64,000 nt of DNA from Streptomyces sp. NRRL F-5122 (lineage in GTDB: Bacteria > Actinomycetota > Actinomycetes > Streptomycetales > Streptomycetaceae), in contig NZ_LMWH01000128.1 in assembly GCF_001507435.1 (NCBI RefSeq), positions 62,001 to 126,000 on the forward strand. The letters run 5' to 3'. The first letter of the stretch is position 1. Each line of letters starts with the position of its first letter. The position numbers were made by a program, and so were the translations under genes. Positions 33,662-43,299 of this stretch are shown here, one piece after another. Under the pieces are notes generated by a model. The model was not told the DNA's origin. It worked only from the letters and a program-made list of their open reading frames with translations, and made no database searches.

Positions 33662-34644
33662 CGACCGCCCCACTGATCAGTGTCGAGGGCCTGCACGTCA
33701 CCTTTCCCGGCCGGCACGGCATGCCGCCCGCCCGGGCGGTGGACGGCGTGGACCTGCAGATCCGGCCCGGCGAGATCGTGGCGCTGGTCGGCGAGTCGGG
33801 GTGCGGCAAGACGACGCTGGCTCGTTCCCTGCTCGGCCTGGTCCCCCCGACCGCGGGACGCGTCACGTTCGACGGAACGCCGCTCGACTACTCCTCCCGT
33901 GCCCTGAAGGCGTACCGGAAACGGGTCCAGCTGGTCCTCCAGGACCCGAGCGGTTCGCTGAACCCTCGGCACACGGTCTACGACGCGGTGGCCGAGGGGC
34001 TGCGCATCCACGGTCACGGAGGTGACGAGCGGGCCGCCGTCACCGAGGCACTGAACCGGGCCGGTCTCCGGCCGCCCGAGCGGTTCTTCCTGCGGTATCC
34101 GCACGAGCTCTCCGGCGGCCAGCGTCAGCGGGTCGTCATCGCGGGCGCGATGGTCCTCGAACCCGAACTCATCGTGGCCGACGAGCCGGTGGCCTCGCTG
34201 GACGCCTCGGTGCGTGGCGAGATCCTCGCGCTGCTGCTGCGGCTGCGGGCCGAACTGGGCCTGTCCGCACTGGTGGTGACCCACGACCTGGGTCTCGCCT
34301 GGAACATCGCGGACCGGGTCGCGGTCATGTACCTGGGCCGCATCGTGGAGACGGGTGACGTGGAGCAGGTGCTCACGGCCCCCCGTCACCCCTACACCCA
34401 GGCGCTGCTGTCGGTGCTGCCGGAGGCTCCGGGCGCCCCGGTGGTCCTGACCGGCGAGCCCCCGGACCCGGCCCGCATCCCGACCGGCTGCCGCTTCCAC
34501 GCCCGCTGCCAGATTCTGGCGGGCGGGGAGGCGGAGGCGGCGGGCGTCGCGGACGCATGCCGCACCAGGGACCTGGCGGTGCTGGACGGCGCGGCGGGGG
34601 CCCAGGTCGCCTGCCACTGGGCACGGGCGGGCGTGACCGCCTAG
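33658..34644 (+). CDS. Peptide ABC importer ATPase (DppF-like), set 2
   Basis: 328 residues. Walker [10 protein letters not shown] at 45-53, Q loop VLQDPSGSLNPRH, signature [17 protein letters not shown], Walker B IVADEPVASLDAS, switch His in VVTHDLGLAW, and C-terminal Cys pair GCRFHARCQIL. Start overlaps the previous ATPase stop (ATGA). Last gene of set 2, followed 70 nt later by a strong bidirectional terminator. Confidence 0.92.
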   Translation: MTTAPLISVEGLHVTFPGRHGMPPARAVDGVDLQIRPGEIVALVGESGCGKTTLARSLLGLVPPTAGRVTFDGTPLDYSSRALKAYRKRVQLVLQDPSGSLNPRHTVYDAVAEGLRIHGHGGDERAAVTEALNRAGLRPPERFFLRYPHELSGGQRQRVVIAGAMVLEPELIVADEPVASLDASVRGEILALLLRLRAELGLSALVVTHDLGLAWNIADRVAVMYLGRIVETGDVEQVLTAPRHPYTQALLSVLPEAPGAPVVLTGEPPDPARIPTGCRFHARCQILAGGEAEAAGVADACRTRDLAVLDGAAGAQVACHWARAGVTA

Positions 34645-34712
34645 ACCTCGCCTAGACCCGCCCCGGCCACCGATTCACCGGGGCCCGGCGATGTCGTACG
34701 GGCCCCGAAACG

Positions 34713-34754
34713 CCGGTTCCCGGCACACCTCGGACGAGGCGTGCCGGGAACCGG
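34713..34754. terminator. Strong bidirectional terminator between sets 2 and 3
   Basis: CCGGTTCCCGGCAC (34713-34726) and GTGCCGGGAACCGG (34741-34754) form a perfect 14-bp stem with a 14-nt loop between two convergent operons. Confidence 0.75.
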
Positions 34755-34767
34755 GGTCGACCAGGGG

Positions 34768-35916
34768 TCAGGCGGCGTGGACGACGTCCTTCTCCTCGGC
34801 GAAGTGACAGGCCGACTCGTGGGCCGCCGGCGAGTCCGCGCCCTTGAAACGCTCGGGAATCGCCAGGAGCGGAGCCTCCGAGGCACACCTCTCCTGCGCC
34901 TTCCAGCAACGGGTGCGGAAGCTGCAGCCGGACGGCGGGTTGGCCGGCGACGGCACGTCACCGGTGAGGATGATCCGCTCGCGGTCCTCACGGGCCTCCG
35001 GGTCCGGCACGGGAACCGCCGAGAGCAGCGCCTGCGTGTAGGGGTGCGTCGGGTGATCGTAGATCTGCTCGTCCGAACCGATCTCGGCGATCTTGCCGAG
35101 GTACATCACGCCCACACGGTCCGAGATGTGCCGGACGATCGACAGGTCGTGCGCGATGAAGATGTAGGAGAGGTTGAACTCGTCCTGCAGTCGCTCCATC
35201 AGGTTGATGACCTGCGCCTGGACGGACACGTCCAGTGCGGAGACCGGCTCGTCGCAGATGATGATCTCCGGGTTGAGCGCGAGGCCGCGGGCGATGCCGA
35301 TGCGCTGGCGCTGACCGCCGGAGAACTGGTGCGGGTAGCGGTTGATGTACTCGGGGTTGAGGCCGACGACGTCCAGGAGTTCCTGGACCTTGCGCCGCCG
35401 GTCACCCTTCGGCGCCACCTCGGGGTGGATGTCGAAGGGCTCGCCGATGATGTCGCCCACCGTCATACGGGGGTTGAGCGAGGTGTACGGGTCCTGGAAC
35501 ACCATCTGGATGTTCCGGCGCACGGCCTTCAATGCGCGCCCGGACAGCTTGGTGATGTCCTGGCCCTTGTAGAAGATCTCGCCCGCGGTGGCCCGCTCCA
35601 GGTTCATCAGGAGCTTGGCCACCGTGGACTTGCCACAGCCGGACTCGCCCACGATGCCCAGGGTCTCGCCCTGGTGCAGGTCGAAGGACACACCGTCGAC
35701 CGCCTTGACGGCACCGATCTGCCGCTTGAACAGGATCCCCTGGGTGAGCGGGAAGTGCTTCTTCAGGTTGCGCACCTGCAGGATCGGCTCGCCGCGCTCG
35801 ACGGGGGCCTCGATCGCGTGGACCGCTTCCTCCTCGGTGCGCGCGTCGACGACGTCCACCTCGGAGACGTTCGGCGTGGCGTCCTGCGGCTCGTCGGTCT
35901 TGCTGAGCTCAGCCAT
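34768..35916 (-). CDS. Oligopeptide ABC importer ATPase (OppF-like), set 3
   Basis: 382 residues. An acidic N-terminal extension of about 43 residues precedes Walker [10 protein letters not shown] at 90-98; Q loop [12 protein letters not shown], signature [17 protein letters not shown], Walker [12 protein letters not shown], switch His [11 protein letters not shown]. The C-terminal domain keeps the cysteine pair [16 protein letters not shown]. Closely similar to the set 1 OppF, including the [18 protein letters not shown] loop, so one arose by duplication of the other. ATG at 35916 overlaps the end of the OppD gene by 8 nt. Last gene of the set. Confidence 0.93.
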   Translation of the reverse strand: MAELSKTDEPQDATPNVSEVDVVDARTEEEAVHAIEAPVERGEPILQVRNLKKHFPLTQGILFKRQIGAVKAVDGVSFDLHQGETLGIVGESGCGKSTVAKLLMNLERATAGEIFYKGQDITKLSGRALKAVRRNIQMVFQDPYTSLNPRMTVGDIIGEPFDIHPEVAPKGDRRRKVQELLDVVGLNPEYINRYPHQFSGGQRQRIGIARGLALNPEIIICDEPVSALDVSVQAQVINLMERLQDEFNLSYIFIAHDLSIVRHISDRVGVMYLGKIAEIGSDEQIYDHPTHPYTQALLSAVPVPDPEAREDRERIILTGDVPSPANPPSGCSFRTRCWKAQERCASEAPLLAIPERFKGADSPAAHESACHFAEEKDVVHAA

Positions 35917-36967
35917 GGATCGTCTCCTTCCAGAAGTGGCATGCCGAGGCGCGGCCCACCAGCTCGGTGCCGTCCTGCTCGGTGACCGGCAGCAGGTCCG
36001 GAACCTGGGTGCGGCACACGTCCTGGGCCTTGGGGCAGCGCGGGTTGAAGGCGCAGCCGCTCGGGACGCGCAGCAGGTTGGGCGGCAGACCCTTGATCGC
36101 GTACAGCTCCTGGCCCTTCTGGTCCAGGCGCGGGATCGAGTCCAGCAGACCCCGCGTGTACGGGTGCGCGGGACGCTTGTACAGCTCGTGGACCGGGGCA
36201 CGCTCCACGATGCGGCCCGCGTACATCACCGCGATCTTGTCGGCGACGTCGGCGACGACGCCGAGGTCGTGGGTGATGAGGATCAGGCCCATGTTGTACT
36301 CGCGCTGGAGTTCCGCGAGCAGATCCATGACCTGCGCCTGGACCGTCACGTCGAGAGCCGTGGTGGGCTCGTCGGCGATGATCAGGTCCGGCTCCAGGGC
36401 CAGAGCCATCGCGATCATGATGCGCTGACGCATACCGCCCGAGAACTGGTGGGGGTAGTCGTTCACGCGGGCGGCCGCGGCCGGGATCTTCACCCGGTCC
36501 ATCAGCTCGATCGCCTTGGCCTTGGCTTCCTTCTTGGACAGGCCCTGGTGGACCCGGAACATCTCGCCGAGCTGGTACCCGACGCTCAGCACCGGGTTCA
36601 GGGAGCTGAGCGCGTCCTGGAAGATCATGGCGATCCGCTGTCCGCGGATCTTGCGGCGGTCCTCACCGGACATGGTCAGCATGTCCTGGCCGCGGAAGCG
36701 GATCTCCCCCTGGGGGATCTTCGCCGGCGGCATGTCGAGGATGCCCATGATCGCCTGGGCGGTGACGGACTTGCCGGAGCCCGACTCACCGAGCACCGCG
36801 AGCGTCTCACCGGCGTTCACGCTGTAGTTGACGCCGTTGACGGCCTTGACCACGCCCTCACGGGTGTGGAACTCGACGTGCAGGTCACGCACCTCGAGCA
36901 GTGGGGTGCCGTCCGTCCCGCCGTCGCGCGGCGAGGGAACGGGAACGACTTCTTCGATGGTGGTCAC
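35909..36967 (-). CDS. Oligopeptide ABC importer ATPase (OppD-like), set 3
   Basis: 352 residues. Walker [11 protein letters not shown] at 60-69, AIMGILDMPPAKI, Q loop IFQDALSSLNPVL, signature [17 protein letters not shown], Walker [12 protein letters not shown], switch His [10 protein letters not shown], and C-terminal [18 protein letters not shown] start at 36967. Very close paralogue of the set 1 OppD. Eleven nt after the OppC-like gene and overlapping the OppF-like gene by 8 nt. Confidence 0.93.
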   Translation of the reverse strand: MTTIEEVVPVPSPRDGGTDGTPLLEVRDLHVEFHTREGVVKAVNGVNYSVNAGETLAVLGESGSGKSVTAQAIMGILDMPPAKIPQGEIRFRGQDMLTMSGEDRRKIRGQRIAMIFQDALSSLNPVLSVGYQLGEMFRVHQGLSKKEAKAKAIELMDRVKIPAAAARVNDYPHQFSGGMRQRIMIAMALALEPDLIIADEPTTALDVTVQAQVMDLLAELQREYNMGLILITHDLGVVADVADKIAVMYAGRIVERAPVHELYKRPAHPYTRGLLDSIPRLDQKGQELYAIKGLPPNLLRVPSGCAFNPRCPKAQDVCRTQVPDLLPVTEQDGTELVGRASACHFWKETIHG

Positions 36968-36978
36968 GTACGCCTCCC

Positions 36979-37923
36979 TCAGCGCATCTTCGGGTCGAGG
37001 GCGTTGCGGACCGCCTCACCGAGCATGATGAACGCCAGCACAGTGATGATGAGCATGATCGACGGATAGAGCATGATCCACTGCGCCACGCGGATCTGGT
37101 TGCCGCCGTCCGAGATGTCGTTGCCCCACGAGACGCCGTTCAGGCCGAGGCCCAGGTACGACAGGGTCGCCTCGGCGGAGATGTAGATGCCGAGCGAGAT
37201 GGTGGCGACGACGATCACCGGAGCCAGCGTGTTCGGCAGGATGTGCCGGAACATGATGCGCGGGGTGCTCGCGCCCAGGGCCTGGGCGGCGTGCACATAG
37301 TCGGCCTGCTTGGTGGTGATCACCGCACCGCGCATCACACGGGCGATCTGCGTCCAGCCGAAGAAGCTGAGCGCGCCGATGACGACCCAGGTCGTGCGGT
37401 CCTGGAAGGAGTTGAGCACGACCATGGTGCCGAGCAGGAACGGGATGCCGAAGAACACGTCGGTCAGTCGCGACAGGACCGAGTCGACGATGCCGCCGAA
37501 GTAACCGGCGATCATGCCGACCAGGCCGCCCACGACCGTCACGGCGATGGTGGTGCCGAAGCCGACGGCGATGGATGCCCGGGTGCCGTAGATGACACGG
37601 GCGAAGACGCTGCGGCCCTGCTGGTCGTAGCCCAGCCAGTCCGGCGAGCCGATGTTGCCCAGCCGGGGCTTCTGCAGGAAGTGCTTGGCCAGGTCGCCCG
37701 AGGTGGGGTCGACTCCGGTGAACCACCCCGGGAAGAAGGTGATCAGCAGGAGTATGACGATCAGCACCGACGAGACGATGAAGATCCAGCTGCGGCGCAG
37801 GTCCCCCCAGGCGTCGCCCCACAGGCTGCGGGACTTCTCCGGCTTGGGCTCGGGCAGTTGCAGCGCCGCCTGGGGACCGGACGCCACAGCGTTCTTGATG
37901 TCGGTCTTGGTCACGTCAGGCAT
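36979..37923 (-). CDS. Oligopeptide ABC importer permease (OppC-like), set 3
   Basis: 314 residues. Cytoplasmic tail, then the first membrane helix (WIFIVSSVLIVILLLITFF), the motif GYDQQGRSVFARVIYGTR, and an EAA loop HAAQALGASTPRIMFRHILPN. C-terminus RNALDPKMR. Lacks the two cysteines seen in the first loop of the set 1 paralogue. ATG at 37923 overlaps the stop region of the OppB-like gene by 8 nt. Confidence 0.92.
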   Translation of the reverse strand: MPDVTKTDIKNAVASGPQAALQLPEPKPEKSRSLWGDAWGDLRRSWIFIVSSVLIVILLLITFFPGWFTGVDPTSGDLAKHFLQKPRLGNIGSPDWLGYDQQGRSVFARVIYGTRASIAVGFGTTIAVTVVGGLVGMIAGYFGGIVDSVLSRLTDVFFGIPFLLGTMVVLNSFQDRTTWVVIGALSFFGWTQIARVMRGAVITTKQADYVHAAQALGASTPRIMFRHILPNTLAPVIVVATISLGIYISAEATLSYLGLGLNGVSWGNDISDGGNQIRVAQWIMLYPSIMLIITVLAFIMLGEAVRNALDPKMR

Positions 37924-38848
37924 AGCGAATCCTCGGGTCAAGGACCGCGTAGAGCAGGTCGACGAGCAGGTTGGCGAGGAGGTACACGATGACGAGGATC
38001 GTCACCAGGCCGACGAGCGTGGTGCCCTCGCGGCGCACGATCGACTGGGCGATCGTGCCACCCACACCCTGGATGTTGAACAGCCCCTCGGTGACGACGG
38101 CACCGCCCATCAGCGCACCGATGTCGGTACCCAGGTAGGTGATCACCGGGATCAGCGAGTTGCGCATGAGGTGGACACCCACCACACGGCGCTTCGGCAG
38201 CCCCTTGGCGATGGCCGTGCGGATGTAGTCGGCGCGGAGGTTCTCGGCGATCGACGTACGGGTGAGCCGGGTCACATACGCCAGTGACGCGGTCGCCAGC
38301 ACAATGGCCGGCATCAACAACTCGTTGATGTTCGTCGAGTCATTGACGTTCGGTGGCAACCAGTTCAGGTTGAACGCGAAGACGACCTTGAGGATGTAGC
38401 CGAGCACGAATACCGGCACCGAGATCAGCAGCAGGGTGACCAGCAGGATCGCGTTGTCCGTGACGCGTCCGGCACGCAGGCCGGCCGTGATGCCCAGAGC
38501 GATGCCCAGGACGAACTCGATCACAAACGCCAGCGCACCGAGCCGCAGGGTGACGGGGAACGCGTCACCGAGCACGTCCGTGACGGGCCTGCCACTGGCG
38601 ATCTGCGTGCCGAAGTCGCCGTGCAGGATCATGTTCTTCATGTAGTGCCAGTACTGGACCAGGATCGGCTGGTCCAGACCGTACTGATGCCTCAGTTGCG
38701 CAATCACCTGCGGGCTGCCGCCCTTGTCACCGAACAGCCCTCGTACGGGGTCACCGGGCAGCGCGTAGACCATGAGGAAGATCAGCAAGGTTGTCCCGAT
38801 GAACACCGGGATCATCTGGAGCAGTCGTCGTGCGACGTAGCGCCCCAT
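37916..38848 (-). CDS. Oligopeptide ABC importer permease (OppB-like), set 3
   Basis: 310 residues, six membrane helices; N-terminus MGRYVARRLLQMIPVFIGTT is almost the same as in set 1. EAA loop RTAIAKGLPKRRVVGVHLMRN. The first extracytoplasmic loop has no cysteines, unlike set 1. Separated from the binding-protein gene by 144 nt holding two strong hairpins. Confidence 0.93.
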   Translation of the reverse strand: MGRYVARRLLQMIPVFIGTTLLIFLMVYALPGDPVRGLFGDKGGSPQVIAQLRHQYGLDQPILVQYWHYMKNMILHGDFGTQIASGRPVTDVLGDAFPVTLRLGALAFVIEFVLGIALGITAGLRAGRVTDNAILLVTLLLISVPVFVLGYILKVVFAFNLNWLPPNVNDSTNINELLMPAIVLATASLAYVTRLTRTSIAENLRADYIRTAIAKGLPKRRVVGVHLMRNSLIPVITYLGTDIGALMGGAVVTEGLFNIQGVGGTIAQSIVRREGTTLVGLVTILVIVYLLANLLVDLLYAVLDPRIRYA

Positions 38849-38881
38849 CGTGCCTCCATGTCAGTCACGGCGGCAGCCGTC

Positions 38882-38974
38882 GGGCCCTTTCCCCGCGCAC
38901 CGTTGAACGATGCGCGCGGAAAGGGCCCCCCGGCCGCTGCCGTCCCCCGGGGCGCGGTGCCGCCGCGCCCCGGG
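38882..38974 (-). terminator. Tandem intra-operon hairpins (attenuator or mRNA stabiliser)
   Basis: Two strong hairpins lie between the binding-protein gene and the OppB-like gene of set 3: GGGCCCTTTCC (38882-38892) with GGAAAGGGCCC (38918-38928), and CCCGGGGCGCGG (38946-38957) with CCGCGCCCCGGG (38963-38974). They probably allow most transcripts to end or be protected after the binding-protein gene, giving more binding protein than permease. Confidence 0.6.
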
Positions 38975-38992
38975 ACAAACGGTCGATTGCGG

Positions 38993-40618
38993 TTACTTCT
39001 TGACCTGAACGCCGGTCAGGATCGGGTCGCCGTCCTGGGCGTACGCGACGCCGGTGACCTTGTCCGAGTAGCCCGCGTTGACCTTGTAGTACCAGAGCGG
39101 AATGCTCGGCATGTAGTCGGGCAGCTGCTTCTCGATCTCCTGGTACTTCTTCTCCGACTCGTCCAGCGAGCTCGCGCTGTCGGCAGCGGCGATCTCGTCG
39201 TCGATCTTCTTGTTGGAGAAGCCACCCTGGTTGCCGTCCGACTTGGTGCCGAACAGGTCGCGGATGAAGTTGGAGTTGAACGGGTAGTCCAGCACCCAGC
39301 CCGAGCGGTACAGCGACTTGACCTGGTGCGCGTCACGCGCGTTCAGGTCGGCCTGGAAGTCGGCCTTGGAGTCGCCGGTGCACTTGACGCCGGTGGCCTT
39401 GGTGATGGAGTTGCAGACCGCCTCCACCCACTCCTTGTGGCCGCCGTCGGCGTTGTACTGGATGGAGATGGCGTTGCCCGGGACGCCGCCGCCGGCCTTG
39501 ATGAGCTCCTTGGCCTTGGCGGGGTTGTACGTGGTGACATCGCCGGCCGCGTTCGGCTGGTAACCGAGGACGCCCTTGGCGACCCAGCCGGTGGCGGGCT
39601 CACGGGTGCCCTGGAGCACGGTCTTCGTGATGGTGTCGCGGTCGATCGCCATCGACAGGCCCTGGAGGACCTTGGGGTCGATGTCCTTCCACTGCTTGGT
39701 GTAGAAGGCGACGGCGATGGTCTGGATCGCCGAGTACGCCTTGTCCACCGCGCGGTCGCCGAGGTCCGTCTTGTAGACGGGAAGGTCCTTCGGCGCGATC
39801 TGGCGCAGGACGTCGACGTTGCTGGACTTCAGGTCCTCGTACGCCGTCTCGAGGCTGGTGTAGTTCTTGAAGAGCACACCGCCGTTCTTCGCGGCGTTCG
39901 GGCCCTTGTAGTCGGCGAACTTGGCAACTTCGATCTGCTTCTTGTGCTGCCAGCTGACGAACTTGTACGGGCCGTTGCCGATCGGGTGCTCACCCGCGGC
40001 CTTCGGGTCCTTGTAGAAGGACTCCGGCAGCGGGTCGAAGACCTCGTAGCCGAGCTTGTAGACGAAGTACGGGATCGGCTTCGACAGCGTGATCGTGAAG
40101 GTGCTGTCGTCGACGACCTTCAGGCCGGACATCTTGTCGGCCTTCGGCGCGCCCTTGGCCGGGGCGACGTCGTCGTAGCCCTGGATGTCGGAGAACCAGA
40201 AGCTGTTGGTCTGCTTGTTCGCCGGGTTGGCCGCCCAGTTCCACGCCTTGACGTAGGAGTCGGCGGTCACCGGGGTGCCGTCGTGGAACTTCCAGCCCGA
40301 CTTCAGCTTGACCGTGAAGGTCTTGTTGTCCTTGGAGTCGATCGAGTCCGCGTTGACGTAGACGATCTTGCCGCTCTCGTCGTAGTCGACGAGACCCGCG
40401 AAGAGCGACTTGATGACGATGCTGCCGTTGGACTCCATCGTGTTGGCCGGCTGCAGGGGGTTCTGCGGCTCGCCCACCTCGACCGAGAACTTGCCGTTCG
40501 GGTCGATCGCGGCCTTGCTGTCGCTGCCCTTGTCTCCGCCGCCACCACCACAGGCGGTCACGCCCAGCGCCACAACCGCGGCTATCGCGACCCATTTGGC
40601 GCTCTTCGCACCGCGCAT
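38993..40618 (-). CDS. Oligopeptide-binding lipoprotein (SBP family 5, BldKB-like), set 3
   Basis: 541 residues. Type II signal peptide ending VVALGVTAC followed by GGGGGDKG; lipid-anchored. Family 5 features include FTVKLKSGWKFHDGTPVTAD and IGNGPYKFVSWQHKK. Extracellular peptide capture for importer set 3. Because this set lies beside typA, in the position I recall for bldK in S. coelicolor, it is a good BldK candidate, although the classical bldK order is permease first; the symbol is therefore left open. ATG at 40618 with AGGAGGA upstream. Codon usage is strongly biased (AAC, AAG, GAC, TTC nearly exclusive), which suggests high expression. Confidence 0.9.
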   Translation of the reverse strand: MRGAKSAKWVAIAAVVALGVTACGGGGGDKGSDSKAAIDPNGKFSVEVGEPQNPLQPANTMESNGSIVIKSLFAGLVDYDESGKIVYVNADSIDSKDNKTFTVKLKSGWKFHDGTPVTADSYVKAWNWAANPANKQTNSFWFSDIQGYDDVAPAKGAPKADKMSGLKVVDDSTFTITLSKPIPYFVYKLGYEVFDPLPESFYKDPKAAGEHPIGNGPYKFVSWQHKKQIEVAKFADYKGPNAAKNGGVLFKNYTSLETAYEDLKSSNVDVLRQIAPKDLPVYKTDLGDRAVDKAYSAIQTIAVAFYTKQWKDIDPKVLQGLSMAIDRDTITKTVLQGTREPATGWVAKGVLGYQPNAAGDVTTYNPAKAKELIKAGGGVPGNAISIQYNADGGHKEWVEAVCNSITKATGVKCTGDSKADFQADLNARDAHQVKSLYRSGWVLDYPFNSNFIRDLFGTKSDGNQGGFSNKKIDDEIAAADSASSLDESEKKYQEIEKQLPDYMPSIPLWYYKVNAGYSDKVTGVAYAQDGDPILTGVQVKK

Positions 40619-41178
40619 GGGTTCCTCCTCATGAGTCCAATGGTTCACCGCATGGAGAGGCATATGACACGCCACCGCCATCGGCGCTGTGGATAGTCAA
40701 GTGCCCCGCGCTCGTGAGTCGGCGCCGCCAGCAGCGCATGACCCGTTGATCCGAGCTCTACGCGCCTAACTATCTGGCAGAAATCGTGGCCGAACCACAT
40801 TCCTAAGGTCTCGGTTCGATCACACCTGGCGTGTACTTCTTCCAAAATCCGGACAAAGCGTTACCCGAAAGATCCATGCGAAACGGACTTGTTACACATC
40901 TACCGGTGTGAGGTGTCCGTATTCCGGACAGTGGGGACTCATAATTCGGTTGCTTTTAGAATGGGTGTCCGGGAGGGCCCCCAAGGCTGCCCTGGCCCCG
41001 GCACGCAGAGTGCACACGCCGTCCCGTTCCGCTGGACGCACCCGTGCCGAGTTCGTCACTCCGGCCGCCCACGCGGCGCCGACCGGGCGCATATCGCCAA
41101 GCAGAGTAGACGCATCCGGCGCTTCACACAGGTGCCTCACCGGAATGAAGGGTTTTCCCTATCCCTTCCCGCAAAGCG
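40619..41178 (-). promoter_or_regulatory. Long leader/promoter region of importer set 3
   Basis: 560 bp with no plausible gene, less GC-rich than the surroundings (for example ATAATTCGGTTGCTTTTAG near 40940-40960). On the minus strand a TTGACT near 40700 and several AT-rich patches upstream could serve as promoters. The length suggests complex control of the binding-protein gene. Open frames on the plus strand here lack coding character. Confidence 0.35.
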
Positions 41179-41208
41179 ACGGCCGGGCCCCGCCTGGGAC
41201 CCGGCCGT
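41179..41208 (-). terminator. Terminator of typA
   Basis: ACGGCCGGG (41179-41187) pairs with CCCGGCCGT (41200-41208), with further CCC/GGG pairing inside, 12 nt after the typA stop. Confidence 0.65.
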
Positions 41209-41220
41209 TCAGGGAACTCG

Positions 41221-43128
<1,908 letters not shown>

Positions 43129-43299
43129 GATGTGGCGTACTCCCGGGTGTGAGGACGGCCTGCGCGATCGTTAGCGCCGGCCTGCCGGGCTGAACAGCGC
43201 CTCGGCCTTGTCCCATGGTAAAGGGAGGCCGCCGTCCGGGCTTGCCGGGTACAGGTCAGGCCCTGCGACCAGGCACGCTGCACCGACCCGCCCCCACGG

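Noticed and set aside
40806..40830. GGTTCGATC that looks like a tRNA T-loop
   Set aside because: The flanking bases do not pair into a T stem and no acceptor or anticodon arm is present.
41000..41220. Open frames 40889-41911 and 40908-41417 as possible genes upstream of typA's end
   Set aside because: They run antisense into typA and have Ser/Arg-rich composition without motifs or ribosome sites.
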